Under the pieces are notes generated by a model. That model was not told the DNA's origin and did not search any database. It saw only the letters and a list, made by a program, of their open reading frames with translations. The position numbers and the translations under genes are program-made. Positions 15,781 through 23,607 of a DNA stretch of 33,144 bases are shown here, piece after piece (within the stretch, counting starts at the first letter, position 1; the number at the start of each line of letters is the position of its first letter). The stretch is from JAXDBM01 sp964460245. Lineage in GTDB: Bacteria > Desulfobacterota > Syntrophia > Syntrophales > Fen-1087. Location of the stretch: positions 1 through 33,144 of the forward strand of contig CAYWTL010000020.1 in the NCBI GenBank assembly GCA_964460245.1, in the 5' to 3' direction.

Positions 15781-16787
15781 TTTGAAATCCTCCTTCGATG
15801 TTTGTGCACTTTGGTTTTAACATATCCTATTTGCGCATTTCGCCTGCCGAAAATCAAATCCGGTTTTTTTAGAAACACCTCTGTCTCCGGCGGCACCGAT
15901 TCGGTGAGCCAGACATTGCCACCGATGACGGAACGGGCGCCGAGAATCGTCTGGCCGCCCAGAATCGTGGCATTCGCATAAATGATGACATCATCTTCAA
16001 TGGTCGGGTGCCGCTTCTGACCGCGCAGGCTCTCACATTCCTCCCTGCTCAGTGAAAGCGCTCCCAGCGTTACGCCCTGATAGATTCTCACCCGGTTGCC
16101 GATCTCGGTCGTCTCCCCGATCACGACCCCGGTTCCATGATCAATGAAGAAGCTCTCTCCGATCCTGGCCCCGGGATGGATATCAATGCCAGTGCGGCTA
16201 TGGGCGTACTCGGTCATGATCCGTGGAATCATGGGGATCTCCTGATGCTGAAGCAGATGTGCGATGCGGTAAACGGTAATGGCAAAAAGACCGGGGTAGC
16301 TGAAGATGATTTCATCGTAGCTGCTCGCAGCGGGGTCTCCCGCGTAGGCGGCGCGGATGTCCGTCGCCAGCAGTCCCCGCAACCGGGGCAGTTCTTTCAT
16401 GAAATCAATAGCCGCCTGTTGGCCCCGATCTTCGCAATGCGTGCAGGCCAAGTTGTGGCGGATACAGTCATGACGAATTGCCAGGGCGATCTGTTCGGCT
16501 AGGGTTTCAAATAGCGCGGTCACCTCCTGTCCGAAATAATACCTGACATTCACCTGGTCCACCCGCGTGGGGATGAAGTAGCCCGGGTAGAGGATTCGCC
16601 GAGTCCTTTTCAGGATATCGATAATGGCCTCGCGGGAGGGAATCGGCTCCGGTCCCACATGGTCAAAGCAATTGTCCCGGTTGCACGAAGACACGAGATG
16701 TTCGACCACGGCGGGAATTTCCTCGCGCTGCTTCCGGACCGCGGCAATCTCCGTCCGGCATTTTTCTCCGTTTGGAGTTTCATCCAT
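15777..16787 (-). CDS. cysE: Serine O-acetyltransferase (long EpsC/CysE type)
   Basis: A 336-residue enzyme that acetylates L-serine to O-acetylserine, the first step of cysteine synthesis. The N-terminal helical part (ATDIRAAYAGDPAA, IIFSYPGLFAITVYRIAHLL) is followed by the left-handed hexapeptide beta helix: GIDIHPGARIGESFFIDHGTGVVIGETTEIG and TLGALSLSR, the typical acceptor and active-site region with its His-Gly-Thr. It is longer at the N-terminus than E. coli CysE, as in the EpsC-like branch. The start at 16787 is chosen because AAGGAG lies upstream and it overlaps the nifS stop by 8 nt. Its product feeds CysK, encoded in the same block. Its own stop is coupled (ATGA) to the metal-efflux operon. 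Confidence 0.93.
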   Translation of the reverse strand: MDETPNGEKCRTEIAAVRKQREEIPAVVEHLVSSCNRDNCFDHVGPEPIPSREAIIDILKRTRRILYPGYFIPTRVDQVNVRYYFGQEVTALFETLAEQIALAIRHDCIRHNLACTHCEDRGQQAAIDFMKELPRLRGLLATDIRAAYAGDPAASSYDEIIFSYPGLFAITVYRIAHLLQHQEIPMIPRIMTEYAHSRTGIDIHPGARIGESFFIDHGTGVVIGETTEIGNRVRIYQGVTLGALSLSREECESLRGQKRHPTIEDDVIIYANATILGGQTILGARSVIGGNVWLTESVPPETEVFLKKPDLIFGRRNAQIGYVKTKVHKHRRRISK

Positions 16788-17985
16788 GAGACACCGTCTC
16801 CTTCTGTTCCATGGTGCAAGCCTGCCGGTCCGAATGCCAATAGGGCGACATGCCGCGCAGCCTCTCAATAATGGAAGGCAGTTTTTCAATGACAAAGTCG
16901 ATTTGCGCTTCCGTGTTGTAGATGCTCAAGCTGAAGCGGATCGAACCGTGGGCCATGGTAAAGGGGACTCCCATGGCGCGCAGGACGTGGGACGGTTGCA
17001 GCGAACCGGAGGTGCAGGCAGAGCCGGAAGATGCACAGATGCCGTACTGGTCCATCAGCAGAAGAATGCCTTCACCCTCGACGAACTCGAAGCTGATGTT
17101 CGTTGTATTGGGAAGCAGATTGAGCCGGTCGCCATTTACCCGGCTTTTCGGAATGCGATCCAGCAACTCGATTTCCAGTTTGTCTCTCAACTTCTTAACA
17201 ACCGTGTTTTCCTTTTCCATGTTTTGTGCAGCCAGCTCACAGGCTTTTCCCAGACCGACAATACCGGCTGTGTTTTCCGTTCCACCCCGGCGTCCCTTCT
17301 CCTGGTGCCCGCCGATAAGAAATGGAGCATATTTTGTTCCCCTGCGGACATAGAGCACCCCGATCCCCTTGGGAGCGTGAAGCTTGTGCCCCGAAAGGGA
17401 GAGCATGTCGATGGCGTTCGCTTTCATGGAGATCGGTATCTTGCCGACTGCCTGAACAGCGTCGGTATGAAACAGGATGTTCCTTTCTTTGGCAATTTCA
17501 GCCGCCGTTTCCACCGGGAAAAGGACCCCCGTTTCATTATTGGCCCACATCAGGCTGACCACGGCCGTATCCGGTGTCAGGCTCTTTTCATACTGATCCA
17601 GGTCCAGCCGACCCTCTTTATCCACCGGCAGCTCGGTCACGCGGTAGCCATGCCCGGCGAGATCCATGCACAGTGCCTTGACGGCCGGGTGCTCTACGCG
17701 GCTGGTGACGATGTGCCGCCGCTCGGGCTGGGTCGTCAGGGCGGACCGGATGGCGGCATTGTCGCTTTCCGTCCCGCAGCTCGTAAAAACGATTTCATCG
17801 GGTTCTGCTCCGATCAAAGCAGCCGTCTGCTCCCGGGCCTCGCGGATTTTACGTCCCACCTGTCCGCCAAAGGAATGCATACTGGAGGGATTTCCGTAAA
17901 GGTCGCGAAAATAGGGCATCATGGACTCCAGAACTTCCGTTGCAACTTGCGTCGTGGCATTGTTGTCGAGATAAATCGTCTTCAT
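16780..17985 (-). CDS. nifS: NifS-type cysteine desulfurase
   Basis: A 401-residue PLP enzyme that releases sulfur from cysteine as a protein persulfide. It starts IYLDNNATTQ, has the GTESDN phosphate-binding loop, the HTDAVQAVGK segment, the PLP lysine K201 in SLSGHKLHAPKG and the catalytic cysteine C324 in SSGSACTSGSLQPSHVL. The short active-site loop and the adjacent nifU put it in the NifS/IscS group rather than SufS. The start at 17985 follows GGAGGT and overlaps the nifU stop by ATGA. No other nif genes are nearby, so its job is probably general Fe-S assembly and sulfur supply (for MnmA, for instance) rather than nitrogenase alone. A frame running 34 codons further upstream is not used. 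Confidence 0.95.
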   Translation of the reverse strand: MKTIYLDNNATTQVATEVLESMMPYFRDLYGNPSSMHSFGGQVGRKIREAREQTAALIGAEPDEIVFTSCGTESDNAAIRSALTTQPERRHIVTSRVEHPAVKALCMDLAGHGYRVTELPVDKEGRLDLDQYEKSLTPDTAVVSLMWANNETGVLFPVETAAEIAKERNILFHTDAVQAVGKIPISMKANAIDMLSLSGHKLHAPKGIGVLYVRRGTKYAPFLIGGHQEKGRRGGTENTAGIVGLGKACELAAQNMEKENTVVKKLRDKLEIELLDRIPKSRVNGDRLNLLPNTTNISFEFVEGEGILLLMDQYGICASSGSACTSGSLQPSHVLRAMGVPFTMAHGSIRFSLSIYNTEAQIDFVIEKLPSIIERLRGMSPYWHSDRQACTMEQKETVSHG

Positions 17986-18806
17986 GATGGCACCTCCTCG
18001 ACCGACAGGTCCGGCGAAACGAGATCCTGTAACTTCACTTCCACGAAGTGCTTGAGCGTGATGTCCGACGCCCTGCAGGCTGCGCAAGCTCCTCGTGTCG
18101 CCACGAGAACCCGGTTTCCGATCACGTCGATCAGTTCGATGTCGCCCCCGTCATGTTTCAGGGACGGACGGATTTCCCGCTCGATGGTTTCCTCGATCAT
18201 TCTGATTTTCTGAATGTTGGAAAGCTTCGGCCGGGTGACGGGTCTGATCTCGGACAGCACCCGCTCGATGATCCGCTGAATGGCCTCATGGCAGTTCCCG
18301 CAGCCGCCGCCCGCTTTCGTGTAGTTGGTCACATCTTCCACCGTCTGGAGGTTGTTTTCCCGCACGGCCCGCGCAATCTCCCGGTCGGTCACACCGAAAC
18401 ACTCGCAGACGATCTGCTCTCCCGGCTCCTTTACCGGCACGCCGCGGTAGTTGGCGATGGCCGCTTCCAGGGCTTCCTTGCCCATCACGGAGCAGTGCAT
18501 CTTTTCCTGAGGGAGGCCGCCCAGAAAGGAGGCGATGTCCTGGTTGGATACCTTCAGGGCTTCGTCCAGGGTCATTCCCTTGACCATTTCCGTAAGCGCC
18601 GAGGAGGTAGCGATCGCGCTGGCGCAGCCGAAAGTCTTGAATTTGGCCTCCTTGATCCTCCGGTTTTCATCCAGTTTGAATGAAAATTTCAGGGCATCTC
18701 CGCAGGCGATGGAACCCACTTCCGCGACACCGTCCGGGTTTTCCACTTCACCCACATTGCGGGGATTCAGAAAGTGATCCTTGACTTTATCCGTATACTC
18801 CCACAT
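17982..18806 (-). CDS. nifU: NifU Fe-S cluster scaffold, three-domain form
   Basis: A 274-residue scaffold with the complete NifU layout. The IscU-like domain (1-125) carries cluster cysteines C35, C61 and C105; a BFD-type [2Fe-2S] domain follows, with C134-x-C136 (VCECFGVTDREI) and C169-x2-C172 (GGGCGNCHEAI); the C-terminal Nfu domain (200-270) has C241-x2-C244 (GACAACRASDITLK). All ligands are present, so it should be functional. GGAGCGG-type ribosome site and a good promoter lie upstream. It is coupled to nifS. Full-length NifU outside nif clusters is common in anaerobic delta- and epsilon-type bacteria, where it serves as the housekeeping scaffold. Confidence 0.96.
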   Translation of the reverse strand: MWEYTDKVKDHFLNPRNVGEVENPDGVAEVGSIACGDALKFSFKLDENRRIKEAKFKTFGCASAIATSSALTEMVKGMTLDEALKVSNQDIASFLGGLPQEKMHCSVMGKEALEAAIANYRGVPVKEPGEQIVCECFGVTDREIARAVRENNLQTVEDVTNYTKAGGGCGNCHEAIQRIIERVLSEIRPVTRPKLSNIQKIRMIEETIEREIRPSLKHDGGDIELIDVIGNRVLVATRGACAACRASDITLKHFVEVKLQDLVSPDLSVEEVPS

Positions 18807-18838
18807 CGGTCCGCTCCTTTCCGCGCCATTTTTCGATA

Positions 18839-18866
18839 ATTAAACAACGCCATGAAACGCTGTCAA
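18839..18866 (-). promoter_or_regulatory. Sigma-70-like promoter of nifU
   Basis: Minus-strand TTGACA (18861-18866), 16-bp spacer, TTTAAT (18839-18844), one mismatch from the -10 consensus, ending about 32 bp before the nifU ATG. It gives the nifU-nifS-cysE unit, and possibly the coupled efflux genes, its own start independent of the upstream sulfur genes. Confidence 0.6.
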
Positions 18867-18906
18867 TCGTACCGCTTCGAATCGTTTGCAGAATGTGAGT
18901 GCATTT

Positions 18907-19374
18907 TCAATGGGGAGCTCCATGCATCATTGGGATGATCACGATGCTGTCGCCGATTTTTACATCCCCGCCCGACAGTACCCGGGCAAATATCCCCTCC
19001 CGCGGCATGACGCAGTCCCCAACCATGAAATAAATATGACACCGGTCATGGCAGACCTTGCCGATTTGCGTCACCTCCAGCAGAACGTCGGCGCCGATCC
19101 GCAATCGGGTTCCGACGGGAAGGGCAGGTAGATCGATCCCTTCGGTCGTCAGATTCTCAGCAAAATCGCCATCCTTGACAGCGAGGCCCCTTGCTCTGAT
19201 CTTTTCGATGCTTTCCCTGGCCAGCAGGCTCACCTGCCGGCTGCCCGGTCCGGCATGGGCATCGGCCTGCAGGCCGTAACACGCAACCATTCGTCCGCTA
19301 TCGATGTTCGATTTTTTCATGCCCTTCCGGTCTGAAAGATTGACGGATAAAATTTTCCCTGTTGATGCTTGCAA
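18907..19374 (-). CDS. Stand-alone MOSC-domain protein
   Basis: About 156 residues forming one MOSC beta-barrel domain (GKILSVNLSDRKG, GLQADAHAG, VSLLARESIEKIR, FAENLTTEGIDL, LPVGTRLRIG, QIGKVCHDRCHIYF, MPREGIFARVL). MOSC domains are known from molybdenum-cofactor sulfurases and related proteins; a conserved cysteine (here in GKVCHDRC) is thought to carry persulfide sulfur. Small bacterial versions have no settled function. TTG 19374 is preferred as start because AGGAGG precedes it and it gives the usual short N-terminus; ATG 19410 is the alternative. It follows ycaO closely and precedes the nifU promoter, so a sulfur-transfer role with its neighbours is suggested by context only. Confidence 0.82.
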   Translation of the reverse strand: MQASTGKILSVNLSDRKGMKKSNIDSGRMVACYGLQADAHAGPGSRQVSLLARESIEKIRARGLAVKDGDFAENLTTEGIDLPALPVGTRLRIGADVLLEVTQIGKVCHDRCHIYFMVGDCVMPREGIFARVLSGGDVKIGDSIVIIPMMHGAPH

Positions 19375-19431
19375 TTTTCCTCCTGATGACCCATTGTCCC
19401 TTTCGGGCATGCCGGTAAGGTCTCTTTTTGT

Positions 19432-20643
19432 TCACGTATCCAGGAAGGATGCCGCCCTTTTCCCGGACCGGGACGGATCGAAACAGTAGCTCTCGAGCCC
19501 CGGCACGATCATCCGGACGGTCGGCATGCCGATATCTTCTCTCCAGAGATCGACGGCAATGACCCGGTGCAACCCCGCTGCGTTCAGCCGGGCGATCATC
19601 GTCCGGACGTCGTCCAGGATGTCATCGCTGAACCCTCCATCCAGCTCGCGCAGGCTTTTTTGATCGTACGCGTAGAATCGCGGATCGTCTTCATATCCTT
19701 CCCCCTGCAAATAAAGAGGGTTTGTATCACACAGGCCTTCAAGGCCGTGCTTCTGAAGAAACAGGGCTCTCGTTGTTGCGATCTCGAGCAGGGCCCGCAC
19801 CAGGGCGACACGCGGGTCCAGATGGGCGCCGAAGCCGTCGATGGGGACCATCTCCCGGTACACCAGATCCCGGGAAAAAGCGGCGACAACGGGCACATCA
19901 ATATCCGTCGTCAGATTCTTTGCCACAATTTCAATGTCCGCTTTTTCAAATTGTCTAAGGACGTCGATGATGAATCGGTTCCCGGGCTCGTCTTCCAGGA
20001 AGAGCGCGTCATGGAAACGGTGCGTGTACTTGGCGATGCTCCAAGCGTCCCTTTCAATCAGTTCGGCCAGCCCGTGGATGATCGCCTCTTCATAGGTGTT
20101 GCCGGCGGCGATTCCGTTGGTGTGCGTACTGAACAGGAAGGAGCCGTCCGGACAAAAGGGGTGATAGACGGCGCACGCCGGAACCAGGATTTCCCTGTCT
20201 TCCGACAAGTCCTGTCCCCGGACCCAGTCGATTTCAAGGTCGTGCCGGTAATCGCTCGAATGTGAAAGGATCAGTTCCTGCGGGTCGAGAACATGAAAAC
20301 GCTTTGCCAGCGACTCGAAACTTCCCCTGACCAGCTTTCCGGCGTATTCTTCCCGGAATTCGGAACAGTAGCGCTCGATCGCCTCCATGGTGATTGAAAC
20401 CTGGGCCTGGATCGGGGAAACGCCCTTTCCCGTATGGCTTGTTTTTGAGCCGTCCGGCCGGATCCGATCGCAGGTGAATACGGATATGCCGATCCGGTCC
20501 ACGTCCGTTGCGTTCCGAAAGGACAGCATGCCCGCCGTTTCTTTTACCTTTTCGACAAATCGTAGTGTCGAATCCGGTGTTTTGGAGCGGTGCGTTTCGA
20601 GGATATAGACCTTGGGGCATGACTTTAGGGTAATCTTTGCCAT
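19432..20643 (-). CDS. Stand-alone YcaO-domain protein
   Basis: A 403-residue YcaO-fold protein. The two ATP/Mg-binding helices are intact: SPIQAQVSITMEAIERY (ExxxR pattern) and EEAIIHGLAELIERDAW. The C-terminus, IVPGLESYCFDPSRSG, lacks the PxPxP tail of azoline-forming cyclodehydratases, and no RiPP precursor, docking partner or TfuA gene is nearby. YcaO enzymes activate a backbone amide with ATP; thioamide-forming members then add sulfide. It resembles the group that includes the McrA-glycine thioamidation proteins of methanogens, but no methyl-CoM reductase is expected here. AAAGGAGG precedes ATG 20643. Position between cysK and MOSC/nifUS suggests it uses mobilised sulfur on an unknown protein. 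E. coli YcaO, linked to RimO, is another model. Confidence 0.88.
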   Translation of the reverse strand: MAKITLKSCPKVYILETHRSKTPDSTLRFVEKVKETAGMLSFRNATDVDRIGISVFTCDRIRPDGSKTSHTGKGVSPIQAQVSITMEAIERYCSEFREEYAGKLVRGSFESLAKRFHVLDPQELILSHSSDYRHDLEIDWVRGQDLSEDREILVPACAVYHPFCPDGSFLFSTHTNGIAAGNTYEEAIIHGLAELIERDAWSIAKYTHRFHDALFLEDEPGNRFIIDVLRQFEKADIEIVAKNLTTDIDVPVVAAFSRDLVYREMVPIDGFGAHLDPRVALVRALLEIATTRALFLQKHGLEGLCDTNPLYLQGEGYEDDPRFYAYDQKSLRELDGGFSDDILDDVRTMIARLNAAGLHRVIAVDLWREDIGMPTVRMIVPGLESYCFDPSRSGKRAASFLDT

Positions 20644-20726
20644 GATTCCTCCTTTGTCCTGCTAATTTTATGGGTGCAGTTTTTTATCACACCACTCTGG
20701 CCAGTCATCAAAGAAAACGCTTGAGT

Positions 20727-21689
20727 TCAAGATGTGCCGATGCCTTCGAAAAGTACTGTGGAGAGATAGCGCTCCCCTGCGTCGGGAAAGATGACGACGA
20801 TTGTTTTCCCGGCAAGTTCACTGCTCATGGCCAGTCGCACCGCCGCGGCAGCCGCCGCACCGCAGGAGATGCCGGTCAGGATTCCCTCCTCCCGGGCCAG
20901 ACGCCGGGCAAATGCGATTGCCTCCGCGCTTTCCACCTGCTCCACCCGATCCACGAGGGAGAGGTCGAGGGTGTCCGGTATAAAACCTGCGCCGATTCCC
21001 TGAATCTTGTGAGGGGCCGGCCGGAGCTCTTGCCCTGCCAGTTTTTGGCTGATCACGGGACTTTCCATCGGCTCCACGGCCACAGACAGGATGGATTTTC
21101 CTCGGGTCTTCTTGATGTAGCGGGAAATTCCCGTAATCGTTCCGCCCGTTCCCACGCCGGCAACGAGGACATCGATCTCCCCACCCGTATCCCTCCAGAT
21201 CTCCGGACCGGTCGTTTTCTCATGAATTGCCGGATTGGCGGGATTCTTGAACTGCTGGGGTATAAAGTAACGTTCCGGATCGGATGCAGCGATGGTTTCG
21301 GCCCGTCCGATGGCGCCCTTCATGCCTTCGGCTCCCGGCGTCAGGACGAGATTCGCCCCGAAAGCGGCCAAGACCCGGCGACGCTCGATGCTCATCGTAT
21401 CGGGCATCGTCAGCGTCAGTTTATATCCCCGGGCGGCGGCCACGTAGGCCAGGGCGATGCCCGTATTGCCGCTGGTCGGTTCGATGATTTCCATACCCGG
21501 CTTGAGCGCACCTCTCTCCTCCGCGTCCCAGATCATGGCGGCGCCGATGCGGCATTTGACGGAATACGCAGGATTTCGTCCCTCGATCTTGGCCAAAATG
21601 GCGGCCTTGGCTCCCTGTGCGAGATGATTCAGTTTTACCAGTGGCGTATTGCCGATGGACCGGGAATTGTCTTCATAAATGCGCTTCAT
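20727..21689 (-). CDS. cysK: Cysteine synthase A (O-acetylserine sulfhydrylase)
   Basis: A 320-residue PLP enzyme making cysteine from O-acetylserine and sulfide. It has the PLP lysine K45 in NPAYSVKCRIG, the substrate loop EPTSGNTGIALAYVAAARGY, the segment LTMPDTMSIERRRVL, the phosphate-binding GVGTGGTITG and SCGAAAAAA near the C-terminus. The VKCRIG form and overall pattern match enterobacterial CysK, not CysM. The start at 21689 follows GAGGAGG; an in-frame upstream ATG (21704) would overlap that site. A 14-codon reading frame with its own ribosome site overlaps the start. CysE, its partner in the cysteine synthase complex, is encoded downstream in the same orientation. Confidence 0.96.
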   Translation of the reverse strand: MKRIYEDNSRSIGNTPLVKLNHLAQGAKAAILAKIEGRNPAYSVKCRIGAAMIWDAEERGALKPGMEIIEPTSGNTGIALAYVAAARGYKLTLTMPDTMSIERRRVLAAFGANLVLTPGAEGMKGAIGRAETIAASDPERYFIPQQFKNPANPAIHEKTTGPEIWRDTGGEIDVLVAGVGTGGTITGISRYIKKTRGKSILSVAVEPMESPVISQKLAGQELRPAPHKIQGIGAGFIPDTLDLSLVDRVEQVESAEAIAFARRLAREEGILTGISCGAAAAAAVRLAMSSELAGKTIVVIFPDAGERYLSTVLFEGIGTS

Positions 21690-21813
21690 TCGATGCCTCC
21701 TCATGGCCGTCGGACATGAGATGCCCTCCGTTGTGAAGCCTCATGTCCGGGGCGGACTTTTATGCGTATCCTTATCCGCTTCCGCTCCGCGGACGGAAAA
21801 GGAGTGTAATTTT

Positions 21814-22401
21814 CTATAATTTGGCCAATACAAAAACAGCGTTCCGGGCAAAGAGATTCGGGCAGCAGGACACGGTTCGTCCAGCGCCCAGATAGACGGC
21901 CTTCATGACCCGCAGCCCCTTGCTGCGGCAGAAATCCACGAAATCACAAATACTCAGGAAGCGGACATTGGGTGTTTCATACCAGTAGCGCGGCAACGAC
22001 CGGGTCACGGGTGTTTTTCCCCGGAAGAAAATCGTTGCCCGTACGTTGAGATGGGCGAAATTCGGGAAGCCGACGATCACCCGCTTTCCGACCCGCAGGC
22101 ATTCCTGGATGACAAAGTCCACCTTCCTCACTTCCTGCATGCTTTGGTTCAGGACCACAACGTCGAAGGACTCATCCGGATAATCTGCAAGCCCGCTCTC
22201 GATATCCCCCTGAAAAACCGTCAGGCCCTTCTCCACGCAACGCTGGACGGCTTCGTCGTCCAGTTCGATCCCCTGGACCGACGCCTGTTTCTCGCGAACC
22301 AGCATCGACATGAGCGCTCCGTCGCCGCACCCCAGATCCAGGACATTGGCTGCGGGGAAGACGAGTTCACAGATGATCCGATGATCCAGCCTTTCCTTCA
22401 T
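21814..22401 (-). CDS. metW: MetW, methionine biosynthesis accessory methyltransferase-like protein
   Basis: A 195-residue class I SAM-methyltransferase-fold protein with motif I VLDLGCGDGAL, followed by GIELDDEAVQRCVEKG, DIESGLADYPDESFDVVVLNQSMQ and the MetW-type segment VGFPNFAHLNVR, FRGKTPVTRSLPRYWYETPNVRFLSI. It starts by ATGA overlap with metX, the standard metX-metW arrangement of proteobacteria. MetW is thought to assist MetX in homoserine acylation; its own methyl acceptor is not established. Confidence 0.94.
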   Translation of the reverse strand: MKERLDHRIICELVFPAANVLDLGCGDGALMSMLVREKQASVQGIELDDEAVQRCVEKGLTVFQGDIESGLADYPDESFDVVVLNQSMQEVRKVDFVIQECLRVGKRVIVGFPNFAHLNVRATIFFRGKTPVTRSLPRYWYETPNVRFLSICDFVDFCRSKGLRVMKAVYLGAGRTVSCCPNLFARNAVFVLAKL

Positions 22402-23600
22402 GGGACATGACCTTCATAGGAGAGCGGAGGTGAATCCTTGCCGGTCCATCCCGCTTCGACGGAAAGGCTCGACATCCAGACGGCTTTCCTGATGTTTTCA
22501 AGAAAATTCCGGATGAGCCGTGTTTCCTCCTTCACCTCCACGAGGAAGGCGTCATGCCCGTAGGTCGATTTCAGATCGCAATAGGTCGCCACGATGTGAC
22601 GCCGCTTGCACAAGCGGACGATTTCCTGGGACAGGTAGGACGGATAAAGCCAGTCCGATGTGAAGGAAATAACCAGGAACCGCGTGTCCGTTTTTTTGGC
22701 GCCCGGCAGAAAAAGACCGTCCGAGAGATCGAAATAATCCATTGCCTTCGTGATGTAGAGATAAGAGTTAGCATCGAAGCGCTTCACAAAGTTGTCGCTC
22801 CGGTAACGGAGATAGCCCTCCACCTCAAAATCCTCGGTAAAAGAATAGCTGTAGTTGCCGTTTTTCAACTTCCGGGAAAACTTCTCTTCCATGGATTGGT
22901 CGCTCATGAAGGTAATGTGGCCGATCATTCGGGCCACGGCCAATCCCTTCTTCGGCTGGCCGTGTTCGTAATAGTTTCCCATCCGCCAGGCCGGATCGGC
23001 CATTACGGATTGACGGATCACCTCATCGAAGGCAATCTGCTGCGGGGACTGCTTCAGGGCCGTGGCAATGGGGATGGCCGACCGAACCCGGTCCGGATAA
23101 GCCGAAGCCCACTGCAGAACCTGCATTCCTCCCATGGAACCGCCCACGACGGAAAACAGCTTTTCGATGCCCAGGGCATCGATGAGGCGGCGCTGGGCGT
23201 TGACCATGTCGCCGATGGTGATGACAGGGAAATCGAGCGCATAGGCCTTCCCCGTCTTCGGGTTGATCGAGGAAGGCCCGGTGCTGCCCTTGCACCCCCC
23301 GATCACGTTGGTGCAGATCACGAAATACCGCTCCGTATCGAAGGCCTTTCCCGGACCGATCATGCTGTCCCACCAACCCGGCGTTTTTTCATCCGGATGA
23401 TAGCCTGCCGCATGGGCATCCCCGGACAGGGCATGGCAGACCAGGATCGCGTTGGAACGGTCGGCATTCAATTGGCCATATGTCTCGTAGGCCAGGGTCA
23501 CCGGTCCCAACGTTCGCTCGGATTCCAACAGGAGTTCATCCGGTGGTGTGGCAAAAGTAAAGGATTGGGGTTCCACAATCCCCACGGTATCTTCAGTCAT
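22398..23600 (-). CDS. metX: Homoserine O-acetyltransferase
   Basis: A 400-residue alpha/beta-hydrolase-fold acyltransferase that activates homoserine for direct sulfhydrylation. The nucleophile elbow is GGSMGGMQVLQW; the catalytic Asp and His lie in FTSDWLYP and STYGHDAFLVE near the C-terminus; CHALSGDAHAAG and NVIGGCKGSTGPSS are typical N-terminal motifs. Whether it uses acetyl- or succinyl-CoA cannot be decided by eye. The start at 23600 has AGGA a few bases before it; the TTG at 23618 lies inside metY. It follows metY by 7 nt and overlaps metW by ATGA, so the three form one unit. Confidence 0.95.
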   Translation of the reverse strand: MTEDTVGIVEPQSFTFATPPDELLLESERTLGPVTLAYETYGQLNADRSNAILVCHALSGDAHAAGYHPDEKTPGWWDSMIGPGKAFDTERYFVICTNVIGGCKGSTGPSSINPKTGKAYALDFPVITIGDMVNAQRRLIDALGIEKLFSVVGGSMGGMQVLQWASAYPDRVRSAIPIATALKQSPQQIAFDEVIRQSVMADPAWRMGNYYEHGQPKKGLAVARMIGHITFMSDQSMEEKFSRKLKNGNYSYSFTEDFEVEGYLRYRSDNFVKRFDANSYLYITKAMDYFDLSDGLFLPGAKKTDTRFLVISFTSDWLYPSYLSQEIVRLCKRRHIVATYCDLKSTYGHDAFLVEVKEETRLIRNFLENIRKAVWMSSLSVEAGWTGKDSPPLSYEGHVP

Positions 23601-23607
23601 GAGATTC

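Noticed and set aside
16624..18213. 529-codon open frame on the plus strand
   Set aside because: Antisense to nifS and parts of cysE and nifU, which all have complete catalytic motifs; no recognisable domain in the plus frame.
16780..18806. Nitrogen-fixation gene cluster
   Set aside because: Only nifU and nifS are present, linked to cysE and other sulfur genes; no nifH, nifD, nifK or nif regulatory genes are seen.
19432..20643. RiPP (azoline or bottromycin-type) biosynthesis locus
   Set aside because: No precursor-like small frame, E1-like docking partner, dehydrogenase, protease or exporter beside the YcaO gene, and no PxPxP C-terminus.
21690..21813. SAM or T-box riboswitch between metW and cysK
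   Set aside because: Some pairing GC segments are visible, but no conserved SAM or T-box core sequence and no convincing terminator/antiterminator pair could be recognised.
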